DNA from: Anniella stebbinsi
Lineage: Eukaryota > Chordata > Lepidosauria > Squamata > Anniellidae
Direction: 5' to 3'
Length of the DNA stretch: 64,000 nucleotides
NCBI GenBank assembly: GCA_029215795.1
Contig: JARDYH010000004.1
Coordinates: 33,732,001-33,796,000, forward strand
Below the pieces are notes generated by a model that was not told where the DNA came from, searched no databases, and saw only the letters and a program-made list of their open reading frames with translations. Made by a program: the position numbers and the translations under genes. Positions 12,085 to 22,763 of the stretch are shown here, piece after piece (position 1 is the stretch's first letter; each line of letters begins with the position of its first letter).

Positions 12085-13554
12085 TCTGACACCAATCTTT
12101 TTTTAAAAAAAAAGAAGAAAGAAAAGAAAACATGCTCAGTTATATTAAGTCAGAGAAGTATGGTTATTGATTATTTCTTCACTTTCGGCCATGTTTATGT
12201 TAGATTAGCATATCACCTTGAAATAAACCTTTTGTCACATAATAGCCCAGACCTACAAAAAAATAAAGGCAATCCGTAAGTCGATTTTACAAGTGTTTCC
12301 ATTGCCACTTTGGTAATTTAGAAAGCAATATTAGCCATTCTGGAGTCATCTTTAGGAAATGTCAAACAAATGACACCCCTTTACTCTAGGAGAGTGAGAT
12401 TGGATGTGTGCGTAATTAAATCCATTGCAAACACCACTCCAAAAAATAATTTATTTTGTGCAAAGGATGTCTTATCATGTTACACACTTGCCAAGGCTAA
12501 CAGAATAAAAATATAAATGGATATGATAGGCTTATCGTTTCAAAATCAGAGTGAGGTTGTGGATATTACAGGAGGAGTTCGGAAACAAAACTTTGCTTTT
12601 TGCATTCATGACACACCTTATTGTGTTAGTGCTTGAGTTGTTTCAACAGAGCTTAGTCTTCTTGTTGGCAAGCTTCCCTGCTCCCTGACTTTTTCTCATT
12701 TACCAGATTAGATTTATGGCGTGAAGAAAAAAATGGATTCTTTTATTCCCTTTTAACTTTAGAAATGTTAATCTTACTGGTGTCTGTGAAGCAATGTAAA
12801 ATGACTATGTCACAAAACAATGAACAGTAGAGGGAATAGAACATACTTTTATTTATTTTTACAGTCGTTTTTTTCTGTAGAGTACATGCATATCAATGTG
12901 CTTTTACATTATTCTTTCTAACAGAGCACACTTATATGAAACACATATTTTAAGAGGTAGTTAGTACATTACCCTTATGGAACAATCCTACCTTCCACTG
13001 TGGAAAGCAGAAAGCTGATGGGATTCAGTGTAGAAGCTGATGCCCCAAGGTAGTGTTTCCCTGTTGGAACAGAAGAGCTATAATACTGCTCTGGCGCAAG
13101 TCAGCGGAGAGTGCTTGCACCATAAAAGACACTGGGTGAATGATATGTGAGAGGAATGAGGTCAGGATGGTGGAATAGTGGCACCAAGTGGAATCCTCTT
13201 CACATTGACAGGATTATGGACCACCATGCTTTGGGAAGGTACTATGAACACAAAAGCATGCATGCTAATTCATAATGCCAACAGAAGACAGGCAGGCAAG
13301 GATGTGTTATAAGCATCATCATGCAATACATGGGGATGGCTAAGAACTGTCACAAGCAAACCAAGCAGTACACAAAGGGAAGGAAACAAAGAAAACTGAG
13401 TAATTGGGAAGCATGGAAATTTCACACACTGTAAGAGGGGACTAAATTTTCAGATAACTAAATAATACAATGAATCAATGTGAATAATAACATCTGCCAA
13501 TTTGTTTTAATTCATTTATTAATTTTATATACCACCCCACTTGCACTATGCACC

Positions 13555-13790
13555 ACTTCAGATCTGGATCTGAATACCAAACCGAAATGGGGTGATTCGG
13601 ACCGAAGCACGTCTGAATCAGTCTGAAGTGATCTGAAGCAGGTTGGATTGATCCGAACTGCTTTGGATGGCTTCAGACTGATCCAGACAATTCAGAAGCC
13701 CAGACAGTTCAATTCGGACCTGATCCAACTGCCCGAAGCGGGCTAATTTGGGTCCAAATCAGGCCGAGGCAGATTGGGGGCGATATGGAA
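13555..13790. repeat. Degenerate array of TCCGAA/TTCGGA-like units
   Basis: Many scattered short units related to GATCCGAA, GTCTGAA, TTCGGACC and their complements in about 235 bp, in both orientations. It is more CpG-rich than the surroundings and has no reading frame. It could be a decayed satellite-like or foldback element; family not recognised. Confidence 0.5.
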
Positions 13791-14408
13791 GTTCTGAATG
13801 CAAAGTGGGGTGACAGGTCCATGTGCAGTCTTATGCCCCACATCAAAGCTGTCTGAGCAGTTTACATGTACAGTTTCATTTGTTGATATGATAGAAAAAA
13901 CTAGAACTAAGGTACCAGAAATTTTTAGCTGCCTTCAGTAAGTTTCTCTGATTCATTATCCAGGTTTAGAAGCAAGAATTTGTTACCACTTCTACCAGGA
14001 TGTATTGAATTGTTCATATAGGTATTGTAAGCAGTCCTTCCTAAGAGATGGCCCAAAGTCCTGCCTGAATGTCTCATTAGTATTTGTACCATTCAGTCTT
14101 GGAGTATGATTGGACATACTGGGAACAGTATGTTTGTAGCATTGTGGTTTATTTGTAGAGCTCTTGCTATAAGAAAACACGGTCTTATTTTTTCTGATTT
14201 TGGTTTACAAATAGAGAAGCAACTTCTGGCTGTGGTCGCAAATATTGTAAATTTTGAGTTGGTATATATTAGAGGAAATGGTCAGTTCCAGATATTCTCT
14301 ACAAATAATACAGGCTCTTACATCGCCTCCCCCAGTTCATTTGAGATTATTCAAACATCTTATTTCCACTTCACAAGTGAACTTAACTTGTGACAATAAA
14401 GTCTAATG

Positions 14409-14546
14409 CAGCCTTCCCCAACCTGGCGATGTCCAGATGTTCTGGGATACAACTCACAGCATTCCTGACCATTGGCTATGCTGGCTTGGGCTAATGTGAG
14501 TTGATTTCCAAAATATCTGGAGAGTACTAGATGCTGAAGAAAGCTG
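14409..14546. mobile_element. hAT-like MITE (family M3) with 8-bp TSD
   Basis: It starts CAGCCTTCCCCAACCTGG and ends in the inverted but eroded GAAGAAAGCTG. The direct 8-bp duplication GTCTAATG flanks it exactly at 14401-14408 and 14547-14554, which is the hallmark of hAT transposition. The body is an imperfect palindrome around CCATTGGCTATGCTGGCT, a very common lizard repeat type. Other fragments are at 38568, 39606, 42628 and 44070. Confidence 0.85.
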
Positions 14547-14841
14547 GTCTAATGCATCAGCCTAAGAGTGCATCATTGACTGCTTCACAGGAACCACTAT
14601 CACATTCAGTAGCAGAAGTTCAAATATCAGAATACAGAAAAGAGAATATGAAAATCACAGATTTAAGCAGGAGGAGGAATTCATTGTAGGAGTCAGAAGT
14701 CACAGATGTTTTATGTGCAATTTTTATTAGACTGCTATGGGCAATCCCAGCCCATGCCATAACGATCTCTTTTTGTTCCAGTTCAGAGGTGCTATAAATG
14801 TCTCCTGGCTATGCTGCAAGTTGGTTGCATAATTAGACAGT

Positions 14842-15056
14842 GGCTCAATTCGGATGACACAATAAACAACTGGTGTGGGGGAAACAATCGTCAGTTGTTT
14901 TGACTATTGTGTCATTCCAATGCTGCCATAGTCAACTCAGCACTGATCCCAATCCACACCACAGCTGATTATTTATTACCATGTTGTTTGGGGAGTGCCC
15001 CCTAGGGTTAGGGTTAGTCAACCCACCATTGACTATCGTGTCGTCCGAATTGAGCC
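14842..15056. mobile_element. Palindromic MITE, TIR GGCTCAATTCGGA
   Basis: Left end GGCTCAATTCGGATGACAC is complementary to the right end GTGTCGTCCGAATTGAGCC with one mismatch (T opposite C). 215 bp, no ORF. It contains two tandem telomere-like units (GGGTTAGGGTTA) at about 15005-15016. No clear target-site duplication. Confidence 0.7.
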
Positions 15057-15958
15057 AGTATGTGAAGTCAAGGGCCTAGATAGGAAGAAGCTTCCACCTT
15101 ACATTTTGGATTATGGAACAACCCAGAAATTTATTCTGAACATGGAAAATAATGATTACATCCAAATACACTGAGCTGAGAAGTTTTAAGTTATACTTTG
15201 TGACAAATCCGAAGTTCTTGAGTGTGCTTTCGTAAGCCTGCACATTACTTTTTATAGTTCCCTCTTGGAACAGTATATTGTAATGTTTTTTTAACTGAGG
15301 CTGTTAAAAAAGGCGTAGAGTCCTCAGAGAAGTCAATTGTGAAATTGGGTTTGAATTCAGCCTACTGATGGAAAATTAAGCAAAGTATGTCCCCTGGGAG
15401 GGATCTACCAGTAAAAAATGGCTGCCCTTCTTTATTACAAAGGGTTAAAGAGGAATAGGGTGAAGAAAGATGCATGGGAAAATAAATCCAGTTTGGAGAA
15501 CTAATAAGCCTTGAAAATCCCCTCTGTTCAGAGTTCCCACATTATCATTAGTAACAGCATTAGGCTGGTTATTGTATAAATAAATGCTTAGCTTGCTGCT
15601 CTTCTATTAGCCCCCCCCCCACACACATACACAATAATGGGTTTACAGAAGCCAATGAATATTTATTTTTCATGTCTAATTAGTATCTCTACAATGATGA
15701 CATTTTGAAATTTGTGTTAACACTCCATGCTTTTATATCCATAGCTATAGCTTTCTTCTTTAGGGGGTTACCCATGCTCTGAGGAATTTGATTATGCTGG
15801 TACTTCTCTACCAGCATCATCCAGTCCAATTTTAAAAAGCACTTTTAGGCTGGGAAAGGGAAGGTAATTTAATCCAAAATAAATGTCCTACCCTGTCCAC
15901 CGTTACCATTTCCCCAAATTTAGAGCGTCCTTCCCTGACAGCTTGGCAAACTTTCTAT

Positions 15959-16070
15959 GGGTACAATCATATGTATGTTTAGACACAAAAAAAGTCCTAC
16001 AACTCCCAGCATTCCCCAACCAGTTGTAGGACTTTGTTGTTTTGGTCTAAGGATGCATAGGATTGTGCCC
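15959..16070. mobile_element. Harbinger-like MITE (eroded)
   Basis: Starts GGGTACAATCATATGTATG and ends CATAGGATTGTGCCC, with an inner palindrome around CCTACAACTCCCAGC. Same family as 33666-33786, which has a clean TTA duplication; here the flanks are TAT and TAA. Confidence 0.65.
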
Positions 16071-16756
16071 TAAGCGGTCCAAGGCTAGATAAAATGGAAA
16101 CTAAAACTTAGAAAGAAATGCAAAAAAGAAAAGCTGGGCTGTGCAGATTTAAGAGTTAAATCAACACAAGGAATTTAGGATTTTTAATGAAGAATTCCAG
16201 TACACCTGCTCTCCAATTTAGTTTGTCTATCCTCTGCCCTACCAAAAATAGTTAAAAGGTAAACTCTGTTCATTTCCCCATAGTACTTCAAAGTTTATAA
16301 AGAATTATGGGAAGCACTTCATCTAAGTTGATTTTACCTAAAGAGAAAAGGTGCAGAATGCAGTCCAATACATAAAAAGTATATGAGCCATTAACGAAGC
16401 ATCTAATGCTATTTGGTCCCCCCTCCCCCCAGAAATGCAGATGTCATTTCTATATGTCTTTCTGCCCTCAACCTGTGAAAGCAAAAGAAGTGGGGATCCC
16501 ATCCAATGTAGGTAGGTAGCATGAAAAAAGAGTCTCTGAGTTCTTAGGTAATGTTGTTATAACTGTTCTGCTGTTGTTAGAACTGTTTCGTAATTTGTCG
16601 CTTCTGTGTTTTCTTCCTTCACTTTCTCACAAAGCCAATTGAATCTACGTTAGCTTTTCTGGGTTGGCTTTGGGCATGGATGATTTCCCGACTGTGCTTT
16701 ATTTCACCCCTAGGGAGAAATTAACCTCTGTGGGAAGAGAACAAATAAACCAATAA

Positions 16757-17059
<303 letters not shown>

Positions 17060-18389
17060 TGAGTACTCTGCAGAAGTGCCTCGGTAGCATAAGAGGCTTA
17101 TTTTATATGCTAACTGTAATGCTTCCCCCCCCTCCCATTTGCTCTTGAATCCTTGTCTGAGTCCTATTTCTCTCATATGTAGTGGCTTATTATCTTATTT
17201 CAGAGAACCTAAATGCCTTTGCCCCAGTCCAGTGAAATGGGAGCAGAGCTCTTCTTTCTATAAAAGCTTCACAACAGCTCAACATTTGAAACAGAATGTG
17301 ATGAAGCTGCTCCTTTTAGTGGAACTCTACACATGGCGGAACATACACAGAACTTTGGATGAAGGTCTGTGAGGTCTGGCCACCAAATGTCATATAAATT
17401 AGTGCTGTGCCGAAAATTTTCCCTACATTTTATTTGTCCGTTCATTCCCTTTGATCGAAAAGGAATTGATTTCAAAAAGAAATCAAAGGAGAAGAACATA
17501 CCAGAGAAATAATCCTTGGCTGAATTCAGCTTTCTTGAGATTACCTTACTTCAAAGGTGGACAAGGGGTGTGTGTGTGAGTATCCTGCTTTACGTTGTAC
17601 AATCATCTCTCCACCACCCTCCTAGTCTCCTTAGCTTCCCACAATTCAATTGAAGCTCAGTGGAAGGACATCATAAAGTAATTCTTCCCTCACAGCTTTT
17701 TCAGATGAGGCACCACAGGCAGCCTTGGAAGCTGCAGAATGAAGGAGAGATGTATAATGGAAAGAAAACACACACACACACACAGCAAACTTGGCTGCTT
17801 CACAGTGATTAGGTAAGCTCTAAAATAAATTATAAAACTACCTGAAAATGAGGCAGAATGGAGGGTGGGGGAACTTTCATGAAATTGGAGGACAGATTTT
17901 GGCACAGCACTACCTCCATGTCTTCCCTGGAGCTCGACCCAACACTGCCCTCCTCACACCTGCATTGTTGTGGGGGCAAAATGGGGACCCAGACGCCTAC
18001 ATAGCTGTCACTGTTGCCACTTGTAGTGCCACTTGTAGTGGCAGCACAAAATCCCTTAGGAAAAAGTTAAAGAATGTGTGCTACACCCCCTGCCAATGGT
18101 GAACCTTACGGATTTGTCCGCTCCCTGGAGAAATTTGATGAAATTGCCCCCCACCCCAATTTCTCTGTCTACAAATAAGGCAGAGAATTTCAAGAGGGCA
18201 TTTATGCACAACTCTAATATAAATTCCACTGAATTGATATGGTGTTGCCTAGGTGCTTTCAGTTTACTCACTGTGTTGGATAAAAATGTTTGTTAGGCTA
18301 CTAAGGGTTTATTTACACAATAGCTTCCGAACCAGCTTCCGTATGTTCAGAGGCCTCCATGTGGCTGAAGCTGTTATACTTCTGACAGC

Positions 18390-18393
18390 TATT

Positions 18394-18424
<31 letters not shown>

Positions 18425-19090
18425 TAACATTTATTGGCCGCCTTTCAGAGCAGAAGCCCTTCCAAGGCAGCTTCAACCATAAAACACATAAACATTAAGA
18501 TATTAAAAGTGATAAAAACATAACCCCAATAAAAACAGCAGTGAAAACCAATACTAAAAACAGCAGCAGCAGCCATATCAGAAGAAGGCCAGAGTAAAAT
18601 AATATGTTTTCAAGGGCTTCTTAAAAGCCTGGAGTGATGGAGCATGGTGGACCCCCATTGGCAACTTATTCCAAAGGTGGGAGGCCACCGCACAGAAGGC
18701 CTCTCACATGTGGTTATCTATCTAACTGCTTCCACAGATGAGATGGCCCCTCTTGCTGATTTTAAAGTGTGGGCAGGCTGCTATGGCTGAAGGTGATCCT
18801 TCAAGTAATTTGGTCCCAGTTTAAGGCTTCCAAGGTCAAAAGCAGCACTTTAAATTGGGCTTGGAAACACACTGGTAACCTGTGCAGCTGGCACAGTATA
18901 GGTATTGTATGATCGAATTGCCTCGTGGCCTCATTCTGCACCAGCTGAAGTTTCTGAACCATCTTCAAAGGCAGCCCCCTGTACAGTGCATTTGAGTAGT
19001 CCAGCCTGGACATCACTAGTACATGGATGAGTGAGGCAAAGCCTGTCTTCTCCAGATAAGACTGCAGCTGGCATACCAGCCTATTACTGC
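18390..19090 (-). mobile_element. CR1/L2-clade LINE 3' fragment
   Basis: The minus-strand reading at 18801-19016 retains the end of a reverse transcriptase (motif SRLDYSNALYRGLPL followed by KLQLVQN), matching the ending of the LINE at 36300-36929. Toward lower coordinates a 3' UTR-like stretch leads to a (TTTA)n tract at 18392-18424, the tail on the minus strand. The frame is decayed. Confidence 0.75.
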
Positions 19091-19811
19091 CAGTCCTCTA
19101 AGGCAGTAATTTCCCTTTATAGTGACTACCTGCACACAGAAGCAGATGCTGCTGGAGAGCAAACCGAACAGTGACAGCCCTGCTAGCTGGTACAGATACT
19201 TGGAAGCATCTGATCCTAAGAAGTCTACTTCAGAGGCTTTTTTGGCAACCCCCTCTTAAAGCATCCCGATAATCTAATGATTCCTCCCTCCTCCCTGCTG
19301 CCAAGAAATATATCAGAGATGGTAAAGGATGATGTAGCTGGAGGACAGAATTGCACTTTCAGATTTGCTGTGCTTCAACCAGCATACCACCTCAGAGAGA
19401 TGGGGCAGCAGAGATTTGATAGTAGGGGAATGAATAACCTCAAATCGTTGGTGCTCAGTCCTGGAGACTATATACATTAACTCCCGGCTCCTTGCAAATA
19501 TGGACGTAGTTAAAAGTTTGCCATTTTAAGATGGACTTTGTGGCTGATGCAAGGAGCAACTGGAATGTCTGTCTTGGTGGTCTCCTGTTTAAACTGGGCA
19601 GACCTGGCTATCCTCAAGCCCAGTATCAGCACCTGGCAGCTTTGGACAGCTGCCATGCCCCAGCACAATGGCTGGGTCCTCTGGTGCTCTGATCCCTTCC
19701 CTGGGCCTCCAGTCACATGGTTAGCTGGTGGCAGCAGGAGACCATTTTATTTGTTTGTTTGTTTATTACAATTATATCGTGCCTTTCCACCAAAAAAAAT
19801 TCTACTTAAGA

Positions 19812-20031
19812 CTGGAGAGTGGTGGACTGGGAGTTGGGAGATCCGGGTTCTAGTCCCCACTTGGCCATGGCAGCTCACTGGATGACTTTGGGCCAGTAAC
19901 AGACTTTCAGCTCAACCTAATTCAAAGGGTTCTCGTTGTGAGGGTAAAATGGAGAGGAGGAGGCTTATATATGCCACTGTTAAGTTCCTTGGAGAAAAAA
20001 GGCAGGATATAAATGTAATAAATAAATAAAG
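19812..20031 (+). mobile_element. tRNA-derived SINE, second copy
   Basis: Same family as 572-800, here on the plus strand and lacking the first part of its head. The B-box-like GGTTCTAGTCCCC is well kept, and the end is (AATA)n at about 20017-20031. Confidence 0.78.
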
Positions 20032-20340
20032 AGATGGCTAACAATAGAGAGCAAAACAAAAACTCAGTTAGGACATAACATAAAAACTCATTTAAAACTA
20101 GAACTCCAAACACAGCAGTATAAAACATATGAAACATATCAATCCCCCTTTGTTTTGCTTGTTTGTTTGTTGTTACCATTGTGTTGCAAATAAAAAGGTT
20201 TAAAAATAAATAAAGAAAAGAAATAAACAGCACCCAAATAGTGAAAAATCCCTTCAGCAGCAGAACAACTTGCATGACAAAGGCCTTCTTGAATAAAAAC
20301 AATCAAACAAAAACAGAGGGAGCCAACCTAGAGCCTATTA

Positions 20341-20482
20341 ACACATGCAGGATAAAACACTCTGAAATTTTTTTGAAAACTGTATATGGAGTGTGTCCTG
20401 GGCCCCAACAGTTCTCAAAACTGTTATAAACCATTTTAAACCATTTAAACCGTTTTAAAGCAGTAGTGTAGATAGGCTCCTA
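20341..20482 (+). mobile_element. MITE family M2 copy
   Basis: Contains the M2 core TGGAGTGTGTCCTGGGCCCC, identical to the core at 7951-8083, then repeated AAACCATTTTAAA units and AGCAGTAGTGTAGAT. The left terminus is damaged. Confidence 0.68.
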
Positions 20483-20584
20483 GCTTCCTTCAGCAAGGAG
20501 TTCTAGAGCCAGATAGCGGCCACCAGAAGGCATTCCTTTGTCCCCACCGAACATGCCTATGATGATGGTGGGACTGAGGGAAGG

Positions 20585-20592
20585 GTCTCCCC
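20585..20592. repeat. 8-bp TSD of M1 MITE, left
   Basis: GTCTCCCC directly before the MITE terminus TAGGCTGACC; the same 8 bases follow the other terminus at 28768-28775. Confidence 0.85.
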
Positions 20593-20898
20593 TAGGCTGA
20601 CCATATGAAAAGTAGGACAGGGCTCATGTAACTTTAACAGTTGTAGAGAAAAGGGAATTTCAGCCAGTGTTATTTGTATTCAATTAGTTCCTGGTGAAAT
20701 TCCCTCTTCATCACAACAGTTAAAGTTGCAGGCACTATACTAGCGTGACCAGATACAAAATAAGGCAGGGCCCTTGCAACTTTAACTATTGTGATGAAGA
20801 GGGAATTTCACCAGGAACTAATTGCATACAAATGGCACCGGCTGAAATTCCCTTTTCTCTACAACTGTTAAAGTTACAGGAGCCCTGTCCTCCTTTTC

Positions 20899-20902
20899 AT
20901 AT
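20899..20902. repeat. 4-bp TSD of provirus, left
   Basis: ATAT immediately before the LTR start TGTTACC. The same four bases follow the other LTR at 28754-28757. Four base pairs fits gammaretrovirus-like integration. Confidence 0.8.
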
Positions 20903-21471
20903 TGTTACCTGGAGTTACTTAAAATAAATCTCAGATAGTAAGGAGGGAGGTACAACTCGATTTTATTAAAAGAGAATCAGCGCGCTGAGACGGAACCCTG
21001 TTGCCTCATGGCCAAAATACAGAGGAACCGCCCCTAACCAACATAGACAAAGGTTTTTACTCTCTTGGCATGAAAAGAAACACCCTTCTTGTGACGTACG
21101 TGTCTAGAAACTTCTTTCAACTAAGAAATAGGGGAGGGGGAGAAGAAATAATGTTCTTTTTGCAAGCAGTTTACAGAGATGCAAGCAGCAAGGTCATTTC
21201 AACATACCAAAGAAGAGATAGCTCAGGGGCCTCTGGCCGGCAACAAGAAGAACAAAGGATTCTTTGACTTGCCAGCTCTTCTCATAAAAATTCTTTGACA
21301 CCTTAATGTTTCTGCTATCACCGGTGAGATCATCTGCCCTGCTAAGACTCTTCAGGATTTACATAAGATTTGTTTTACAACTTACTTGATCTCAATTTAG
21401 GGGTTTCAGGGCACAGAGGCAGACATTAATCAATTCTTTCTTTTCTTTTTAATTTCATGTTACATTCCACA
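20903..21471 (-). repeat. ERV 3' LTR
   Basis: 569 bp, identical by eye to 28185-28753 except for one base: the sequence before GACGTACG reads CTTGT here and CTTAT there. On the ERV strand it begins TGTGGAATG and ends GGTAACA. A polyadenylation signal AATAAA (plus-strand TTTATT at 20962-20967) lies about 60 bp from the end. A CRE-like TACGTCA motif lies near the middle. Confidence 0.95.
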
Positions 21472-21482
21472 TTCCCCTCTTT
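21472..21482 (-). other. ERV polypurine tract
   Basis: On the ERV strand AAAGAGGGGAA abuts the 3' LTR start. This is the expected plus-strand primer of reverse transcription. Confidence 0.8.
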
Positions 21483-21680
21483 AAAGAACTAATTTAAACT
21501 TTACATTGGTTCTTTATCATACTTAAAAAGCATAAAGTTACAGAAAAACAGAAAAATCACTGTTAGGTACATTCGCCCTGTCTATAGTCATTCTTTACTC
21601 TTAGTGCCTCAAAAGCAGCTAGCAGGATCCAGAGCATGTGCAGAGTGCAAAGCAGGAATTTGATACATTCTTAACTGCGT

Positions 21681-22645
21681 CTAATTTTCTACTTCTTCAT
21701 GTTTTACATCTTCTTGCATAGCTAACGATACATAATGAGAATATATTTTGCGTTCTACAATGGAATTCACTATTCGTGTTACCAAAGCCATAAAACACGG
21801 GATACAGCAAGGCAAAATGCAAACCAGAACCACAACCAAACAAAACACTAAAAATGCAGTTTTAAGCCATCTGAGATTTGGAAGCCACGATGTGATCCAA
21901 TCAAAACTCCATCCATTCCAATCTTGGACCGGCACATGAGCTACTTCTTTTATGTTTTTTTGCTAAGCTTTTTATAACTTCTCCTTTCCAATTTTGAGGT
22001 AATTGTTTGAAAGCCTATTCCCCGCAAATCTACCACAAGTGGTGTTTGTGTCCTTTGTCTCTGGACAGGAGGAGAGCGAGGGTCAGGGAAATCATTGAGG
22101 CAGGCCTTTCCATACGGACCCCACTACTGTAGTGGGTGCAGTTCCTCCCCCAAGTATGCATCCATTCTTTACCCAAAGAGCAGCCACAATATTTAAAAAA
22201 ACACTCTTTTTAAAATGTTACAATTCCAGGTTCCTTCCCTGGGGGCTACTTGGTCAGAATACCAAGTCTCTTGACATTCTGACTTGCCTACAAACATCCC
22301 AGAACCATTTTGTGAAATGCAAATTTGTCCTGACAAGGGAACTACTTTGAGGGCTCTGCTGGAATTATAGTGTGCATATTTGAAAGGCACCTCTTGAAAC
22401 CCCCAATCTGCCACAATCCCTGTTCTGTTAAGGGGGATGGGCAAAAACGGCAGTCCATCTTGATGAGATTTGGGAGTCAGTGCACAGATTACACAAGATT
22501 TATTATTATTATTGAGTACTGCTGCTGTTTGCTTCACGATTTGAATCCACAGATTTGGTTCTTCTTTTTCTACAGGTTTACTCAAACATATGGCTATCAG
22601 GGTTAACAACCAAAAGAGGGAGCACATTTTGGCGAGATCTGCCAA
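21681..22645 (-). pseudogene. ERV env remnant (truncated envelope gene)
   Basis: Two open pieces on the minus strand. 22193-22645 (150 codons) has an N-terminal hydrophobic signal-peptide-like stretch, then a cysteine-containing surface-unit-like region with N-glycosylation sequons. 21681-21935 (84 codons) has a tryptophan-rich membrane-proximal segment, one strong hydrophobic span followed by cysteines, and a short acidic tail, as expected of a transmembrane subunit C-terminus. About 260 bp and frame breaks lie between them, far too little for the rest of surface and transmembrane ectodomains, so the centre is deleted. No functional envelope is encoded. Confidence 0.75.
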
Positions 22646-22763
22646 GAAACTGTTCTGGTCTGAAACAACACACTATTGTTATTCCAACTACAGCTAATGC
22701 TATGATCAAAACTATAATCAGTGGCCCATCAATCATGACATAAAGTTCATTTAGATAGTCCAA
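22578..22763 (-). other. Small hydrophobic ORF overlapping the env start
   Basis: 61 codons, with a long aliphatic span in the first half (about residues 14-33) followed by cysteines and a polar end, in a different frame from the env N-terminal piece it overlaps. It could be a shifted fragment of the transmembrane subunit moved next to the env start by rearrangement, or a chance frame. No function is assigned. Confidence 0.3.

Larger units (their letters stand above)
20032..20592 (-). mobile_element. LINE (CR1/L2-like) fragment, left half of a split copy
   Basis: A-rich 3' UTR-like sequence with a degraded body near 20490-20592. The same copy resumes at 28768 after the nested MITE and provirus: the 8 bases GTCTCCCC before the MITE (20585-20592) are repeated after it (28768-28775), and the sequence then continues into a decayed minus-strand reverse-transcriptase end. 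Confidence 0.6.

Noticed and set aside
20002..20302. 126-codon minus-strand ORF rich in F, L and I
   Set aside because: It comes from the A-rich LINE 3' region and a SINE tail; hydrophobicity is a by-product of T-rich codons.
21001..21267. 88-codon ORF present twice (also 28283-28549)
   Set aside because: Both are antisense reads of the two identical ERV LTRs, not a duplicated gene.
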